Origin: Candidatus Bathyarchaeota archaeon
Lineage (GTDB): Archaea; Thermoproteota; Bathyarchaeia; Bathyarchaeales; Bathycorpusculaceae
Assembly: GCA_003165195.1 (NCBI GenBank)
Contig: PLSP01000059.1
Span: forward strand, 3,854 to 45,413
DNA length: 41,560 nt
Reading direction: 5' to 3'
Positions 16,740 through 24,291 of the stretch are shown in pieces. The notes under the pieces were generated by a model that was given only the letters and a program-made list of their open reading frames with translations, was not told where the DNA came from and did not search any database. Every line of letters begins with the position of its first letter. The stretch's first letter is position 1. A program made the position numbers and the translations under genes.

Positions 16740-16780
16740 GAGGAGGGTCTAGTATTTACAGCTAAAACACATGTAAAAAT
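16740..16780 (-). repeat. Degenerate single copy of the hairpin/C-rich repeat
   Basis: The minus strand reads tttttacatgtgttttagct then gtaaatactagaccctcct. It keeps the TTTTAC...GTAAAT arms and the TAGACCC(C)TCC tail of the 20.4-20.8 kb array, with a different loop. It sits in the 289-nt gap after S19, whose remaining sequence shows no gene. Confidence 0.45.
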
Positions 16781-16825
16781 GGAGACAAAAAACATCAAGC
16801 GCTTACGCATATGAAGCGATAGTTA

Positions 16826-16848
16826 AGAAAAATAAAAGTTTAAAAAAG
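16826..16848 (-). terminator. T-rich terminator of the ribosomal cluster after S19
   Basis: Read on the minus strand, aaccttttttaaacttttatttttc begins a few nt after the S19 stop. The long T-tracts are expected for archaeal termination and imply that the L3-S19 transcript ends here instead of continuing to L22/S3. Confidence 0.45.
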
Positions 16849-16850
16849 GT

Positions 16851-17255
16851 TTATTTCAGCGGAACATACATCGACGAACGAGACGCACCGATACCTGGCG
16901 TTCCATGTCTAACAGGCTTGTTAGTTATAGCGAACTCGCCGAGGTAATGGCCAATCATTTCAGGTCTTATGTCAACTGCAACGAATTCTTTGCCGTTATG
17001 GATTTGGATTTTAACGCCAACCATTTCTGGGAGGATTATGAGGTCTCGCACGTGAGTTTTTATGTTGATGTCTTTGCCTTCTTTTTTGGCTTCTTTGGCT
17101 ATCCGCAGCTTCTCTAAGAGTATTCGCTGCTCAGCAGTTAAGCCTCTTTGCAGGCTTCTTCGTTGTCGTGATGGAAGCAGATTTATGAATTCATCCATAG
17201 ACATACCTGATAAACTAATTAGGCTGTGTCCGCGGTAACTAAATTCTTTTGGCAT
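16851..17255 (-). CDS. rps19: 30S ribosomal protein S19
   Basis: 134 residues, archaeal length. The N-terminus [19 protein letters not shown] and the C-terminal core [35 protein letters not shown] and [12 protein letters not shown] are diagnostic S19. It sits in the small-subunit head. It is the last gene of this minus-strand cluster; in most archaea L22 and S3 would come next, but they are not in the window. Confidence 0.97.
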   Translation of the reverse strand: MPKEFSYRGHSLISLSGMSMDEFINLLPSRQRRSLQRGLTAEQRILLEKLRIAKEAKKEGKDINIKTHVRDLIILPEMVGVKIQIHNGKEFVAVDIRPEMIGHYLGEFAITNKPVRHGTPGIGASRSSMYVPLK

Positions 17256-17309
17256 CTTTCATCTCATCCTTAAACATTTTTTTTAACGCTATAAACTTTC
17301 TCCCATGGC

Positions 17310-18050
17310 CTACCGGATTGCCCGTTTCTTCTTCTGTCCTGGTCCTCTTGCGGCGATCAAACCGACTTTCTGTCCTGGTGGAGCGCCATGTGACGTTGTT
17401 GTGCATCTGCGAGCGCTTCGTTTGCTGCTGCCGTATGGGTGACATGCTGGAACCATTTTGCGTCCGCTGGTTCTTGGATATTTGTGACCTTTAGCTTTCA
17501 TGAGGTGGAATTTCGCGCCTGCTTTGAGGAAAGGCTTCTCGATTCTTCCAGAAGCTGAAATTACGCCTACAGTGGCTAAGCAGTAGTCGTTAACATATCT
17601 TGTTCTGCCAGAAGGCAATCGTATCATTGTGCCTTGTGGAGTGTGACCGACAACAGTCGCGTAGGCGCCTGAAGCCTTTGCCATTTTGCCGCCGTCGCCT
17701 GGACGGAGCTCAAGGTCGCAAACTATGGTTCCTTCAGGTACTTTTCCTAATGGAAGAATGTTGCCGATTTCAGCAGGAGCTTTTCCACCGTAGCAGATTT
17801 GTTGTCCAGTGAAAACACCTTCAGGAGTAACTGTGTAACAGGATAATCCGTTTGCAAATTTAACCAATGCTAAAGGTGCGCCGCTTCCAGGGTTATGCAT
17901 AAGAGCTTCTATGGTGCCAGTCAATGAAGCCTCGAATGATTCTTTTGGTGCTATATTAGGGTACTTTGCAGGTGCAACCCGTTTGTGGGTTGAAGCGCGA
18001 AAGTTTCGTCCGCCGCGGCCTCGTCTTTGAACACGAATTCGTTTTCCCAT
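17310..18050 (-). CDS. rpl2: 50S ribosomal protein L2
   Basis: 246 residues. The N-terminus GKRIRVQRRGRGGRNFRA, a central LPLGKVPEGTIVCDLELRPGDGGKMAKASG, and C-terminal YPRTSGRKMVPACHPYGSSKRS identify archaeal L2. L2 binds 23S rRNA close to the peptidyl transferase centre. The very basic C-terminal GPGQKKKRAIR is usual. It follows L23 in the conserved L3-L4-L23-L2-S19 order. Confidence 0.97.
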   Translation of the reverse strand: MGKRIRVQRRGRGGRNFRASTHKRVAPAKYPNIAPKESFEASLTGTIEALMHNPGSGAPLALVKFANGLSCYTVTPEGVFTGQQICYGGKAPAEIGNILPLGKVPEGTIVCDLELRPGDGGKMAKASGAYATVVGHTPQGTMIRLPSGRTRYVNDYCLATVGVISASGRIEKPFLKAGAKFHLMKAKGHKYPRTSGRKMVPACHPYGSSKRSARRCTTTSHGAPPGQKVGLIAARGPGQKKKRAIR

Positions 18051-18070
18051 AAGTCATGCCTTCTAAAATG

Positions 18071-18331
18071 TTAGAGTATTCCAAGTTTTATTGCGACATC
18101 TGAAGCTTTGAACTCAGGGGTAAGCTTCACAAACGCTTTTTTCACGCCTTGAGGAGTAATAAGCAGGTTGATTTTGCTTACTTTAACTTCGTATAGTTCC
18201 TCAACGGCTTTTTTAATATCGCTTTTCTGTGCTTTCAAATTCACTATGAATATGAGTTTGTTGTCTCGCTCAACCATTAAACTTGCAGACTCAGTCATCA
18301 AGGGGTAAGATATGACTTCATTTATTTCCAT
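18071..18331 (-). CDS. rpl23: 50S ribosomal protein L23
   Basis: 86 residues; starts EINEVISYPLMTESASLMVE and contains KLIFIVNLKAQKSDIKKAVEE, the L23 hallmark. It lies at the exit tunnel, where SRP docks. Its ATG overlaps the L4 stop by 1 nt (taatg), so it is translationally coupled. Confidence 0.96.
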   Translation of the reverse strand: MEINEVISYPLMTESASLMVERDNKLIFIVNLKAQKSDIKKAVEELYEVKVSKINLLITPQGVKKAFVKLTPEFKASDVAIKLGIL

Positions 18332-19125
18332 TATGCACTCGCTCCTTTACCGTACAGCTTATTTAATTCTTCAATTGAACCGCATGTCCAAAGCGTTAAT
18401 CTTCCAGGATGAGTTCCAGGAGCCAACATTTCAGTGTTCAAGTTAGCGACGGTAGTTACCTGGACACCGGGGACGTTACTTGCGGCGTTTATTAAGCCCT
18501 TACCATCCACAACTACGATGAGTGGCCCAACGGCTTGCTTCATTTTTCTGCCTCTATGTTTGCCTTTTCCAGCACGGACTTTTCGGCTGTTCCGCACTCG
18601 GGTAATGTCCTCGTTTACTCCTAAGCTTGTGAGTATTTCTTCAACCTCTTTTGCCTTGGTTATGCCTTCAATTGCGTCGTCAACAATCAATGGTATATCA
18701 ACGACTTTATCAATAGCGTGCCCGCGCGAAGCCACGGTTTCTTTCCGAGCTGTGGCTGCAATAGCAGAGAATAATGCAAGTTTAGCTTCTTTCTTTGGAA
18801 TGTTCTTGAGGATTTTCTTTTCAGCTTTTGGCGGATGAGGCTGTCTTCCTTTAACGGTGCTTGGAGCAAAAGCTGCTCTTCCACTGCCGCCTTTAATTCG
18901 TGGAACTCTTGCGGTTGCGCTGCCTGTTCCTCGTGACTCTGCAGTTGTTCGTTTTCCAGCCATTGGGTCTCTGCCTTGCGGTTGAAGCCTACTGGACTGG
19001 ATGTGAAGCACTGCACGTTTTATAACGTCTGGTCTTAGTGGTGTTGAGAACACGTTTGGAAGGGTGACGTTTCCCTTGGATGTGCCTTGTAAATCAAAGA
19101 TTTTTGCGGTTTTTTGTTCTGGCAT
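18331..19125 (-). CDS. rpl4: 50S ribosomal protein L4 (L4e)
   Basis: 264 residues. KRTTAESRGTGSATARVPRI and the long loop GGSGRAAFAPSTVKGRQPHP are the archaeal L4 signature of the tunnel-lining extension. The C-terminal domain VQVTTVANLNTEMLAPGTHP is also typical. Starts 15 nt after L3. Confidence 0.97.
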   Translation of the reverse strand: MPEQKTAKIFDLQGTSKGNVTLPNVFSTPLRPDVIKRAVLHIQSSRLQPQGRDPMAGKRTTAESRGTGSATARVPRIKGGSGRAAFAPSTVKGRQPHPPKAEKKILKNIPKKEAKLALFSAIAATARKETVASRGHAIDKVVDIPLIVDDAIEGITKAKEVEEILTSLGVNEDITRVRNSRKVRAGKGKHRGRKMKQAVGPLIVVVDGKGLINAASNVPGVQVTTVANLNTEMLAPGTHPGRLTLWTCGSIEELNKLYGKGASA

Positions 19126-19139
19126 AGCTTTTCAACCTT

Positions 19140-20153
19140 TTATTTTCCCTGCGGAGATTCCAGTGATATATAGGTTACTTGTGGCGGAACTTCTGGAACT
19201 TCTGTTGGTGGACGAGCTGGAACGCGGAGGCGAATTTGGCGTTTTTCTGTTCCTGGGATGCTGCCTTCGATTAGTATGTAGGGTCCTTTTATTTCGCCGT
19301 ATCTTATGTATCCGCCTTTGACGGTTACTTCTTTGCCGTCTTTGCCGATTTTGAGGATACGTTTGTTGAATTCGATGCGTTGGTGATAACCCATTTGACC
19401 TGCTCTTGGAATAGAGTACATTAAGTGGTGTGGATTCCATGGACCTAAGGTGGCGATGCCGCGTTTAGTTTTTCTGCCCTTATGTTGCAGGCAAGTTACG
19501 CCCCAACGTTTAACTGGACCTTGGAAGCCTTTTCCAACAGTAATTCCGGCAATATCAATGTACTGCCCATCTTTGAATACTTCTTCAGGCGCTACCGTTT
19601 TGCCTAGAAGCTGCTGGGCATATTCAAATTGCTGCTGAATTGTGCCGCCGCCGATTTGGATTTCGCAGCTCTCCGGCTTCTTCTTTGAGAGGCTGGTTTG
19701 ACTCGGCTGGGTGGCTACGATAACTCGGACGATGGCTGTTACTGGAAGCGTTTCCTGGACTTTTTCAAGCATGGCTTCGGTGTTAAAGCTTTCTGGAAGA
19801 ACCAACAGGCGATCCAGGATTGCCGGCGGGTCTTTCATCCATGCTTCAGTGAGGTTTTTGAGTCCATATGGTGTTTTGGTGTAAGTTCTAATGCCACATA
19901 CAAGAATTGGTGGCGTTTCTAGTATGGTTGCTGCCCGCATGATTTCTTTGCCAAAGTTTGGTGAACGTTTCCTGTCTTCAATGGCAAAGACGTAGGTCAT
20001 GCCTGCTTTGTAAGCTGAGAAACCTAAAAGCTTTGGAGAATCAGATTTGATTCCTGGCCAGTATCTGATTCGTGCTGTTGGTTTTTTAGCACGATGCCTA
20101 GGTAAATAAGCTAATGAACCATGTTTTGGAGCGTGAGTTTTACGATGTCCCAT
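19140..20153 (-). CDS. rpl3: 50S ribosomal protein L3
   Basis: The ORF track starts at a TTG (20180), but the family N-terminus GHRKTHAPKHGSLAYLPR begins at the internal ATG at 20153, giving 337 residues. Core motifs YIDIAGITVGKGFQGPVKRW and LGPWNPHHLMYSIPRAGQMG are diagnostic. First gene of the ribosomal cluster. L3 reaches the peptidyl transferase centre. Upstream lies the repeat array, so the operon promoter must be in or next to it. Confidence 0.96.
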   Translation of the reverse strand: MGHRKTHAPKHGSLAYLPRHRAKKPTARIRYWPGIKSDSPKLLGFSAYKAGMTYVFAIEDRKRSPNFGKEIMRAATILETPPILVCGIRTYTKTPYGLKNLTEAWMKDPPAILDRLLVLPESFNTEAMLEKVQETLPVTAIVRVIVATQPSQTSLSKKKPESCEIQIGGGTIQQQFEYAQQLLGKTVAPEEVFKDGQYIDIAGITVGKGFQGPVKRWGVTCLQHKGRKTKRGIATLGPWNPHHLMYSIPRAGQMGYHQRIEFNKRILKIGKDGKEVTVKGGYIRYGEIKGPYILIEGSIPGTEKRQIRLRVPARPPTEVPEVPPQVTYISLESPQGK

Positions 20154-20370
20154 AGTCTTTCCGCTTCGCGCCTTTAGCAAATAGAACTAGAAGTTATAAA
20201 TGTTACCGTTAAAAACAAAAAACAGATTGCGTCCCTTTAGAAAATCGTCGAGGCATTTTTTTGGAGAAACAAGCAGATCTTTCGTGTTGCTATTTGGTTT
20301 TGGGAAGACATTTGAGACTGCTTTGGGCCGTTTCTTTTTTTGCAAGCGAGGTTTGTTGTTTAGGATTGGT

Positions 20371-20420
20371 ATTTACCTATTGAAGTTTAATGTAAAGAGT
20401 AGACCCCTCCCTTCCTATAC
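20371..20420 (+). repeat. Hairpin/C-rich repeat array, copy 1
   Basis: atttacctattgaagtttaa, tgtaaagagtagacccctccc. Arms ATTTAC/GTAAAG (outer pair lost), followed by the tail GTAGACCCCTCCC. First of six direct, imperfect copies spread over 470 nt upstream of L3 and tRNA-Ser. Confidence 0.75.
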
Positions 20421-20450
20421 CCTCTCTAAAGAGGCTGGTTTGGATTCATC

Positions 20451-20502
20451 TTTTTGGCTATAGAAATTTTGTGCAAATAGTAGACCCCTATCCCTTCTAC
20501 CT
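20451..20502 (+). repeat. Hairpin/C-rich repeat array, copy 2 (variant type)
   Basis: tttttggctatagaaatttt, gtgcaaatagtagacccctatccc. It carries the TTTTTGGCTATAG variant, which recurs at 8302-8352 on the other strand, showing two subtypes of one repeat. Confidence 0.7.
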
Positions 20503-20555
20503 TCCATCTAAGGTGTCAAGTTAGTAACATTTGGTTTCTGAACTGTCAGACCCAA

Positions 20556-20602
20556 TTTTACCTAAAGAAACTTGTAGTAAAATTGAGACCCCTATCCCCT
20601 CG
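20556..20602 (+). repeat. Hairpin/C-rich repeat array, copy 3
   Basis: ttttacctaaagaaacttgt, agtaaaattgagacccctatccc. Arms TTTTAC/GTAAAA pair fully. The tail is degenerate (TTGAGACCCC). Confidence 0.7.
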
Positions 20603-20645
20603 GCATTCCGCTTGCGTGGGTTAAAGGGCGATGTTTTGAACGCCT

Positions 20646-20698
20646 TTTTACCTATTGAAGTTTGATGTAAATAGTAGGCCCCTCCCCCCTCCTACCTT
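20646..20698 (+). repeat. Hairpin/C-rich repeat array, copy 4
   Basis: ttttacctattgaagtttga, tgtaaatagtaggcccctccccc. Arms TTTTAC/GTAAAT (outer T-T mismatch), otherwise the consensus form with a long C-rich tail ending cctaccttc. Confidence 0.75.
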
Positions 20699-20726
20699 CT
20701 TTGGGAGAACAGCAGGCTTCAACCAT

Positions 20727-20774
20727 ATTTACCTATAGAACTTTGATGTAAATACTAGACCCTTGCCCTCCTAA
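20727..20774 (+). repeat. Hairpin/C-rich repeat array, copy 5
   Basis: atttacctatagaactttga, tgtaaatactagacccttgccc. Arms ATTTAC/GTAAAT pair fully, with an A-T outer pair where copies 3 and 6 have T-A. Confidence 0.75.
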
Positions 20775-20791
20775 GACAGGTTGTTAGAACA

Positions 20792-20841
20792 TTTTACCTA
20801 CGAAAAGTTGATGTAAAATGTAGACCCCTCCTCCTCTCCTA
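20792..20841 (+). repeat. Hairpin/C-rich repeat array, copy 6
   Basis: ttttacctacgaaaagttga, tgtaaaatgtagacccctcct. Arms TTTTAC/GTAAAA pair fully. Last copy, about 140 nt before tRNA-Ser. The stretches between the copies are unrelated to each other and carry no gene. Confidence 0.75.
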
Positions 20842-20983
20842 TCCGTTCTGAATCACGTAATCTAATGTTTGAATTATCCAACAAGGAGTGCGCTCAGGTT
20901 TGCAGGTTAAGGCAAGCAGCCAAGCGATCGAGAATCACATCTGGAAAACGTTTTTACTGAGCAACCGCAACACATGTATGCAA

Positions 20984-21105
20984 GCCGGGGTGGCGGAGTG
21001 GTTAACGCGCCAGCCTCGAGATCTAACAAAAGAGGGCTAAGCCAAAAGGCAAGTTAGCTGGTGGGCCTAGTGCTCGCAGGGGTTCGAATCCCTTCCCCGG
21101 CGCCA
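20984..21105 (+). tRNA. tRNA-Ser(CGA) with a 35-nt intron at position 37/38 and encoded CCA
   Basis: Acceptor GCCGGGG pairs with CCCCGGC; D-arm GCGGAGTGGTTAACGCGC; anticodon stem CCAGC pairs with GCTGG; loop CTCGAGA gives anticodon CGA at 21017-21019. Variable arm GGGC-CTAGT-GCTC; T-arm AGGGG-TTCGAAT-CCCTT; discriminator G73 and CCA are encoded. The intron is 21021-21055, between positions 37 and 38, the canonical archaeal site. A bulge-helix-bulge can be drawn with bulges AG|A and TT|A and a central CTCG/CAAG helix with one mismatch. The mature length is 87 nt, normal for tRNA-Ser. Its 3' 21 nt recur exactly at 24921-24941. Confidence 0.93.
21021..21055 (+). other. tRNA-Ser intron
   Basis: 35 nt (atctaacaaaagagggctaa ... 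aagtt) interrupt the anticodon loop one base 3' of the anticodon. Inside, GCC-AAAA-GGC can form a hairpin and TAAC can pair with GTTA. It would be removed by the archaeal tRNA splicing endonuclease. Confidence 0.8.
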
Positions 21106-21106
21106 A
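21086..21106 (+). repeat. 21-nt direct repeat, left copy (tRNA-Ser 3' end)
   Basis: gaatcccttccccggcgccaa, the end of the tRNA-Ser T-arm, acceptor and CCA. Exact match to 24921-24941 in the same orientation. The two copies enclose 3.8 kb with one large gene. Confidence 0.8.
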
Positions 21107-21150
21107 AAATAATATTGAAAGAGCTTTGGCTATTTATTGGATTAAGAATA

Positions 21151-21275
21151 AGGTTTGCTGAGACTCTTGGAAAATTTCTTCGGGTAAAAAGAAATGCAAT
21201 TTTTTGCTGTTACAACTATTGCTACTTCGATAATTTAGCCAAAAAAACTTCTCAGCATCCTCTTGTCTTCTTTGC
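21151..21275 (+). repeat. Long imperfect repeat, copy A (downstream flank of propeller paralogue 1)
   Basis: aggtttgctgagactcttgg, aaaatttcttcgggtaaaaa, gaaatgca... aligns over about 125 nt with 25853-25980, with roughly two-thirds identity by eye and small gaps. It begins about 45 nt after tRNA-Ser and precedes the 3' end of the first propeller gene. Probably a trace of segmental duplication with the gene. Confidence 0.65.
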
Positions 21276-21301
21276 AAAAAAAATAAAAAAGGAAAGAAAT
21301 G
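21276..21301 (-). terminator. T-rich terminator of propeller paralogue 1
   Basis: On the minus strand: ccatttctttccttttttat followed by more T, about 30 nt after the stop. Paralogue 2 has a similar ctttcctttctttttttt tract. Confidence 0.4.
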
Positions 21302-21327
21302 GTTTTTCCATTTTTTTCTTGTTTTAC

Positions 21328-24234
21328 TTATGGTTTTCTTCTGAGCATCAATATTGTTGCTGCGCCGACTACGATGATCACAACTATTATGGCGGCTATT
21401 CCTGCAAAGATGGCATTGTTTGTGTTTGCTAGGTTAGCGGGTGCTTGAGTTATTGCTGGTGTTGCCGCTGCCGCTGGGTCAACTGCGAAGCTTGTTTCAG
21501 CCGATGATGGCCAGTAACCATTGGTGCCTGCGAACACTGCGTAGACTGTGTAGTTGCCTGCAATGTCTGGCTTCCAGTTCAAGCTGTATGAGCCTGTGGA
21601 GTCAGTTGTGGTGGTGCCGATTTGTCGGGTGTTGCCGTTGGAGTCTGTGACGGATATTTGGACTGTTACGCCTGTGAAGTTAGTTGGCATTGCCTGCTGC
21701 TGGTAGACATATCCCATCCAGTCCCGCATGTTTGCGTCAGATGATACTGGTACTCCGTTGGGGAAGTCAGCTTTCTGTTCAGTTTGTTGTGTGCCTGCTG
21801 AGATATCAATTACTTTGCCGTTGATTGTCACGCCTTGTCCATACGTGAGGTCTGCGTTTGGTGCGTTAATTGTTGTTTGGCTTGGTCCTCTTCCAATAAC
21901 GTAGATTTGTTGGTCGTAACTGTTGAAGAAGGTTGCATAGCCATCTGAGATTGCATAGGCCATTGTTCCGAACTCGGTTGTGTAGGCTGCTAGTGTATAT
22001 ATTTCTTGACCAGTGGTTGCGTTTATTGCTCGTGTCATTGCGCCTTTGTAGATTGGAGTTTCAATCGTGTGCTCTGAGGATACTATGTATACTACGCCGT
22101 TGCCGATGGCATTGATGAGTGATGGATAGTTACCGGGGCATTCAAAGTTACTGTTTGTGCTGTTGCCTTCTCCGCCGTTGCCGTATGTCCATAAGAGATT
22201 GCCTGTTTTTGTGTCGTAGCAGTAGCAGGTACCACCGTATTGCATTGTGTAGAGTTTCCCGTAAGCGAAGGTGTTGGAGATGCTGCCTGATGATGGGCTT
22301 CCGTAATAGTCCATTGCGGTTTGTTCTGGAGTTGGACCCCAAAGTTTCTGGCCGGTGTCCAAACTGTATCCTACGAAATTCATTGTTTCCCTAATGTTTT
22401 CAACGAAGACGCGGTTTACCGGGTCCACTCCGGCTTCTAGCACTGTGAGGTTGCCTGCTGGTGGCTGATACGTCTGCATCCAGGTAATGTTTCCATACGT
22501 GCCAGGTTTTAGGCTGACTGCGAAGTATGTGTATGGTGTCCAACTATCGGATCCCATGAATGTTGCGCCTTGTCCGGGTAATGTGCCGTTGTAGCAGAGC
22601 ATCGTATCGTTGAAGTAGCATTGAACAATGGTAACTGGATTTGCTCCTTGACCAAATGTAGTGACGACTCCGGCGGTGTTCGTTGTTAAAGTTTGGGCGC
22701 CCATGGTGTTGAGCCAGGGTATCGATACGTTCCAGTCGAATCTTGTGTGGGCATCTGCTAGGTTCCATACTGATGCATTGATTGCTGCTGTGATTGCTGT
22801 GTAGTTTGTGATTGTGGTTGTGCTGACACCGTTTAAGGTGGAGGTCGTGCTTGCCGGACTGTAGGTGGGTGTGAAGTAGTAGTTGTAGCTGTAGCTGCTG
22901 GATCCACTTATTGGGGCGACACTGCTGGTATCTGGAGCCGGTGATAGACCTGTCCATGACCAAAGTTTAGTTGAATTCCATTCAGATAAAGTGTAACTTG
23001 GGGCAGCGGTTGTACCTCCGTTGGTTATGACGTATCTATATTGTTCGCCGTTCGGGCCGGTTACTCTTGTGAATCCTGTAGCTGATGGAACACCAGTTAC
23101 GTTGAATAGCCAGAACCCTGTATATGCGTCAAAAGCTTCTGCGAAGTTGCTTGTGAAGAGAATCGGTGGGTAGACTCCATGTTGGTTTTGGTCTTGAACA
23201 TCATATAGGTACGCAAAGGATATTGTGGGTACATAGCCTACTCCGTTAGACAAAGGCATGTTTGCAGCGTTATTGCTTTGCCATTTGATTTGTCCTGTTG
23301 ACAAATCAACGCAGGTGGTTGGTCCAGAGCTTACACCGGTGTATGAGACTGGCGGGTTGAAGATGAGCATTCCATCGATAATTATGGGGTTGGCATATCT
23401 TTCACTGTAAGCAGAACCCTCGAAATATGTGTCTCCTTGAGTGGGCAATCCGGTTTCTCCACCAACAACTCCTCCGCCCTGAATTGGCTTTGTCCACATT
23501 ATGTGTCCGGTGAGTGGTCCAACACAGTCTGATGGATTAATTATTTCACCGTTACCTCCGGCATTGTAGCTTACCGCTAAGCCTCCGAAGCCTGCTGCGC
23601 CGTTACCCATCCAGTTTGAACCCACTGTAAACCAAAATGAGTTTTCACCGAAGATAGGCCGTGTCCAGTATTGGCTTGGCAATGGAGCTTCTGGGTAGAA
23701 GGGAACTGGTGATTGCTGAACAGTTAAGGTTGTTGTCGCTGATGCAGTCGAATAGCTGTCGTTAATGTATGCTGAGCGTGGATCCATGTTGCTGGTTGTC
23801 ATGGTTTGCCCTGGAAAGTTGAATGTAACGGTGTATGTATCTGGAGTGGTGGGATACCAAGTGTAGCCTTTGCTAGAGGTTGTGTCTGTAATTGTTGCAA
23901 ATGTTTGCTGGAAAACTACCGTCCCGTTGGATCCGGTGATTGTGAGTTGATAGTTTTGGAATCGGTAGCTGTTGGTGACTGCTGCGTAATAGCTTTCACC
24001 TGGGAATTGCCCGTAGACTCGGTTGAGCCACATGTAAATTAGTGCAGGTTGACCTACGCCTACGGTGGTTGGTAGGGCGGCGACGTAAGCGTTGGTTGGA
24101 ATGTTAATTCCCGGATTGTGCGCACTAGCCTGCGGAACTAGAGTCATTGAAGCTGCGATTGAAGTTAGCAAAAGAGCTGCAATCAAAATAGCGTATGCAT
24201 TGTTCCTATTTAGATTTAGGTTAATGTTTGACAT
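21328..24234 (-). CDS. Secreted, membrane-anchored PQQ-like beta-propeller protein, paralogue 1
   Basis: 968 residues. N-terminal signal peptide (ILIAALLLTSIAASMTLVPQ, cleavage near ASA-H), then an Ig-like domain (about 45-170) with PTTVGVGQPALIYMWLNR. A central PQQ-like propeller follows (about 185-780) with repeated TGQIKW, TGQKLWGP and TGNLLWTYGNG blades. A second Ig-like domain (about 800-920: SVTDSNGNTRQIGTTTT, GNYTVYAVFAGTNGYWPSS) and a C-terminal helix with basic tail (FAGIAAIIVVIIVVGAATIL, then MLRRKP) complete it. It should be anchored outside the cell. The propeller may be structural rather than PQQ-binding. It has two paralogues in the window. Confidence 0.85.
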   Translation of the reverse strand: MSNINLNLNRNNAYAILIAALLLTSIAASMTLVPQASAHNPGINIPTNAYVAALPTTVGVGQPALIYMWLNRVYGQFPGESYYAAVTNSYRFQNYQLTITGSNGTVVFQQTFATITDTTSSKGYTWYPTTPDTYTVTFNFPGQTMTTSNMDPRSAYINDSYSTASATTTLTVQQSPVPFYPEAPLPSQYWTRPIFGENSFWFTVGSNWMGNGAAGFGGLAVSYNAGGNGEIINPSDCVGPLTGHIMWTKPIQGGGVVGGETGLPTQGDTYFEGSAYSERYANPIIIDGMLIFNPPVSYTGVSSGPTTCVDLSTGQIKWQSNNAANMPLSNGVGYVPTISFAYLYDVQDQNQHGVYPPILFTSNFAEAFDAYTGFWLFNVTGVPSATGFTRVTGPNGEQYRYVITNGGTTAAPSYTLSEWNSTKLWSWTGLSPAPDTSSVAPISGSSSYSYNYYFTPTYSPASTTSTLNGVSTTTITNYTAITAAINASVWNLADAHTRFDWNVSIPWLNTMGAQTLTTNTAGVVTTFGQGANPVTIVQCYFNDTMLCYNGTLPGQGATFMGSDSWTPYTYFAVSLKPGTYGNITWMQTYQPPAGNLTVLEAGVDPVNRVFVENIRETMNFVGYSLDTGQKLWGPTPEQTAMDYYGSPSSGSISNTFAYGKLYTMQYGGTCYCYDTKTGNLLWTYGNGGEGNSTNSNFECPGNYPSLINAIGNGVVYIVSSEHTIETPIYKGAMTRAINATTGQEIYTLAAYTTEFGTMAYAISDGYATFFNSYDQQIYVIGRGPSQTTINAPNADLTYGQGVTINGKVIDISAGTQQTEQKADFPNGVPVSSDANMRDWMGYVYQQQAMPTNFTGVTVQISVTDSNGNTRQIGTTTTDSTGSYSLNWKPDIAGNYTVYAVFAGTNGYWPSSAETSFAVDPAAAATPAITQAPANLANTNNAIFAGIAAIIVVIIVVGAATILMLRRKP

Positions 24235-24244
24235 TTTTCTTTCT

Positions 24245-24251
24245 CTCTCCT
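24245..24251 (-). promoter_or_regulatory. Ribosome binding site of propeller paralogue 1
   Basis: aggagag on the minus strand, 10 nt before the ATG at 24234. It fixes that start; the leader shares cgactt-aggaga-like sequence with the other two paralogues. Confidence 0.6.
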
Positions 24252-24280
24252 AAGTCGATGGTGAGCGATTCAACCGCTTG

Positions 24281-24291
24281 CTTATTTAAAA
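24281..24291 (-). promoter_or_regulatory. TATA-like box of propeller paralogue 1
   Basis: gttttaaataag on the minus strand, about 50 nt before the ATG. Paralogues 2 and 3 have cttaaataatc and atttataagc at similar distances. Confidence 0.45.

Noticed and set aside
20200-20463. 87-residue ORF across repeat copies 1 and 2
   Set aside because: It reads through the non-coding repeats and has no family pattern or ribosome site.
20371-20841. CRISPR array
   Set aside because: Repeats are imperfect (arms, loop and tail all vary), spacing ranges from 65 to 105 nt between starts, and there are no cas genes.
22544-22963. 139-residue and similar ORFs antisense to or in shifted frames of the propeller genes
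   Set aside because: Low-complexity His/Gln/Arg-rich products from shifted reading of Ser/Thr/Tyr-rich coding sequence; shadows.
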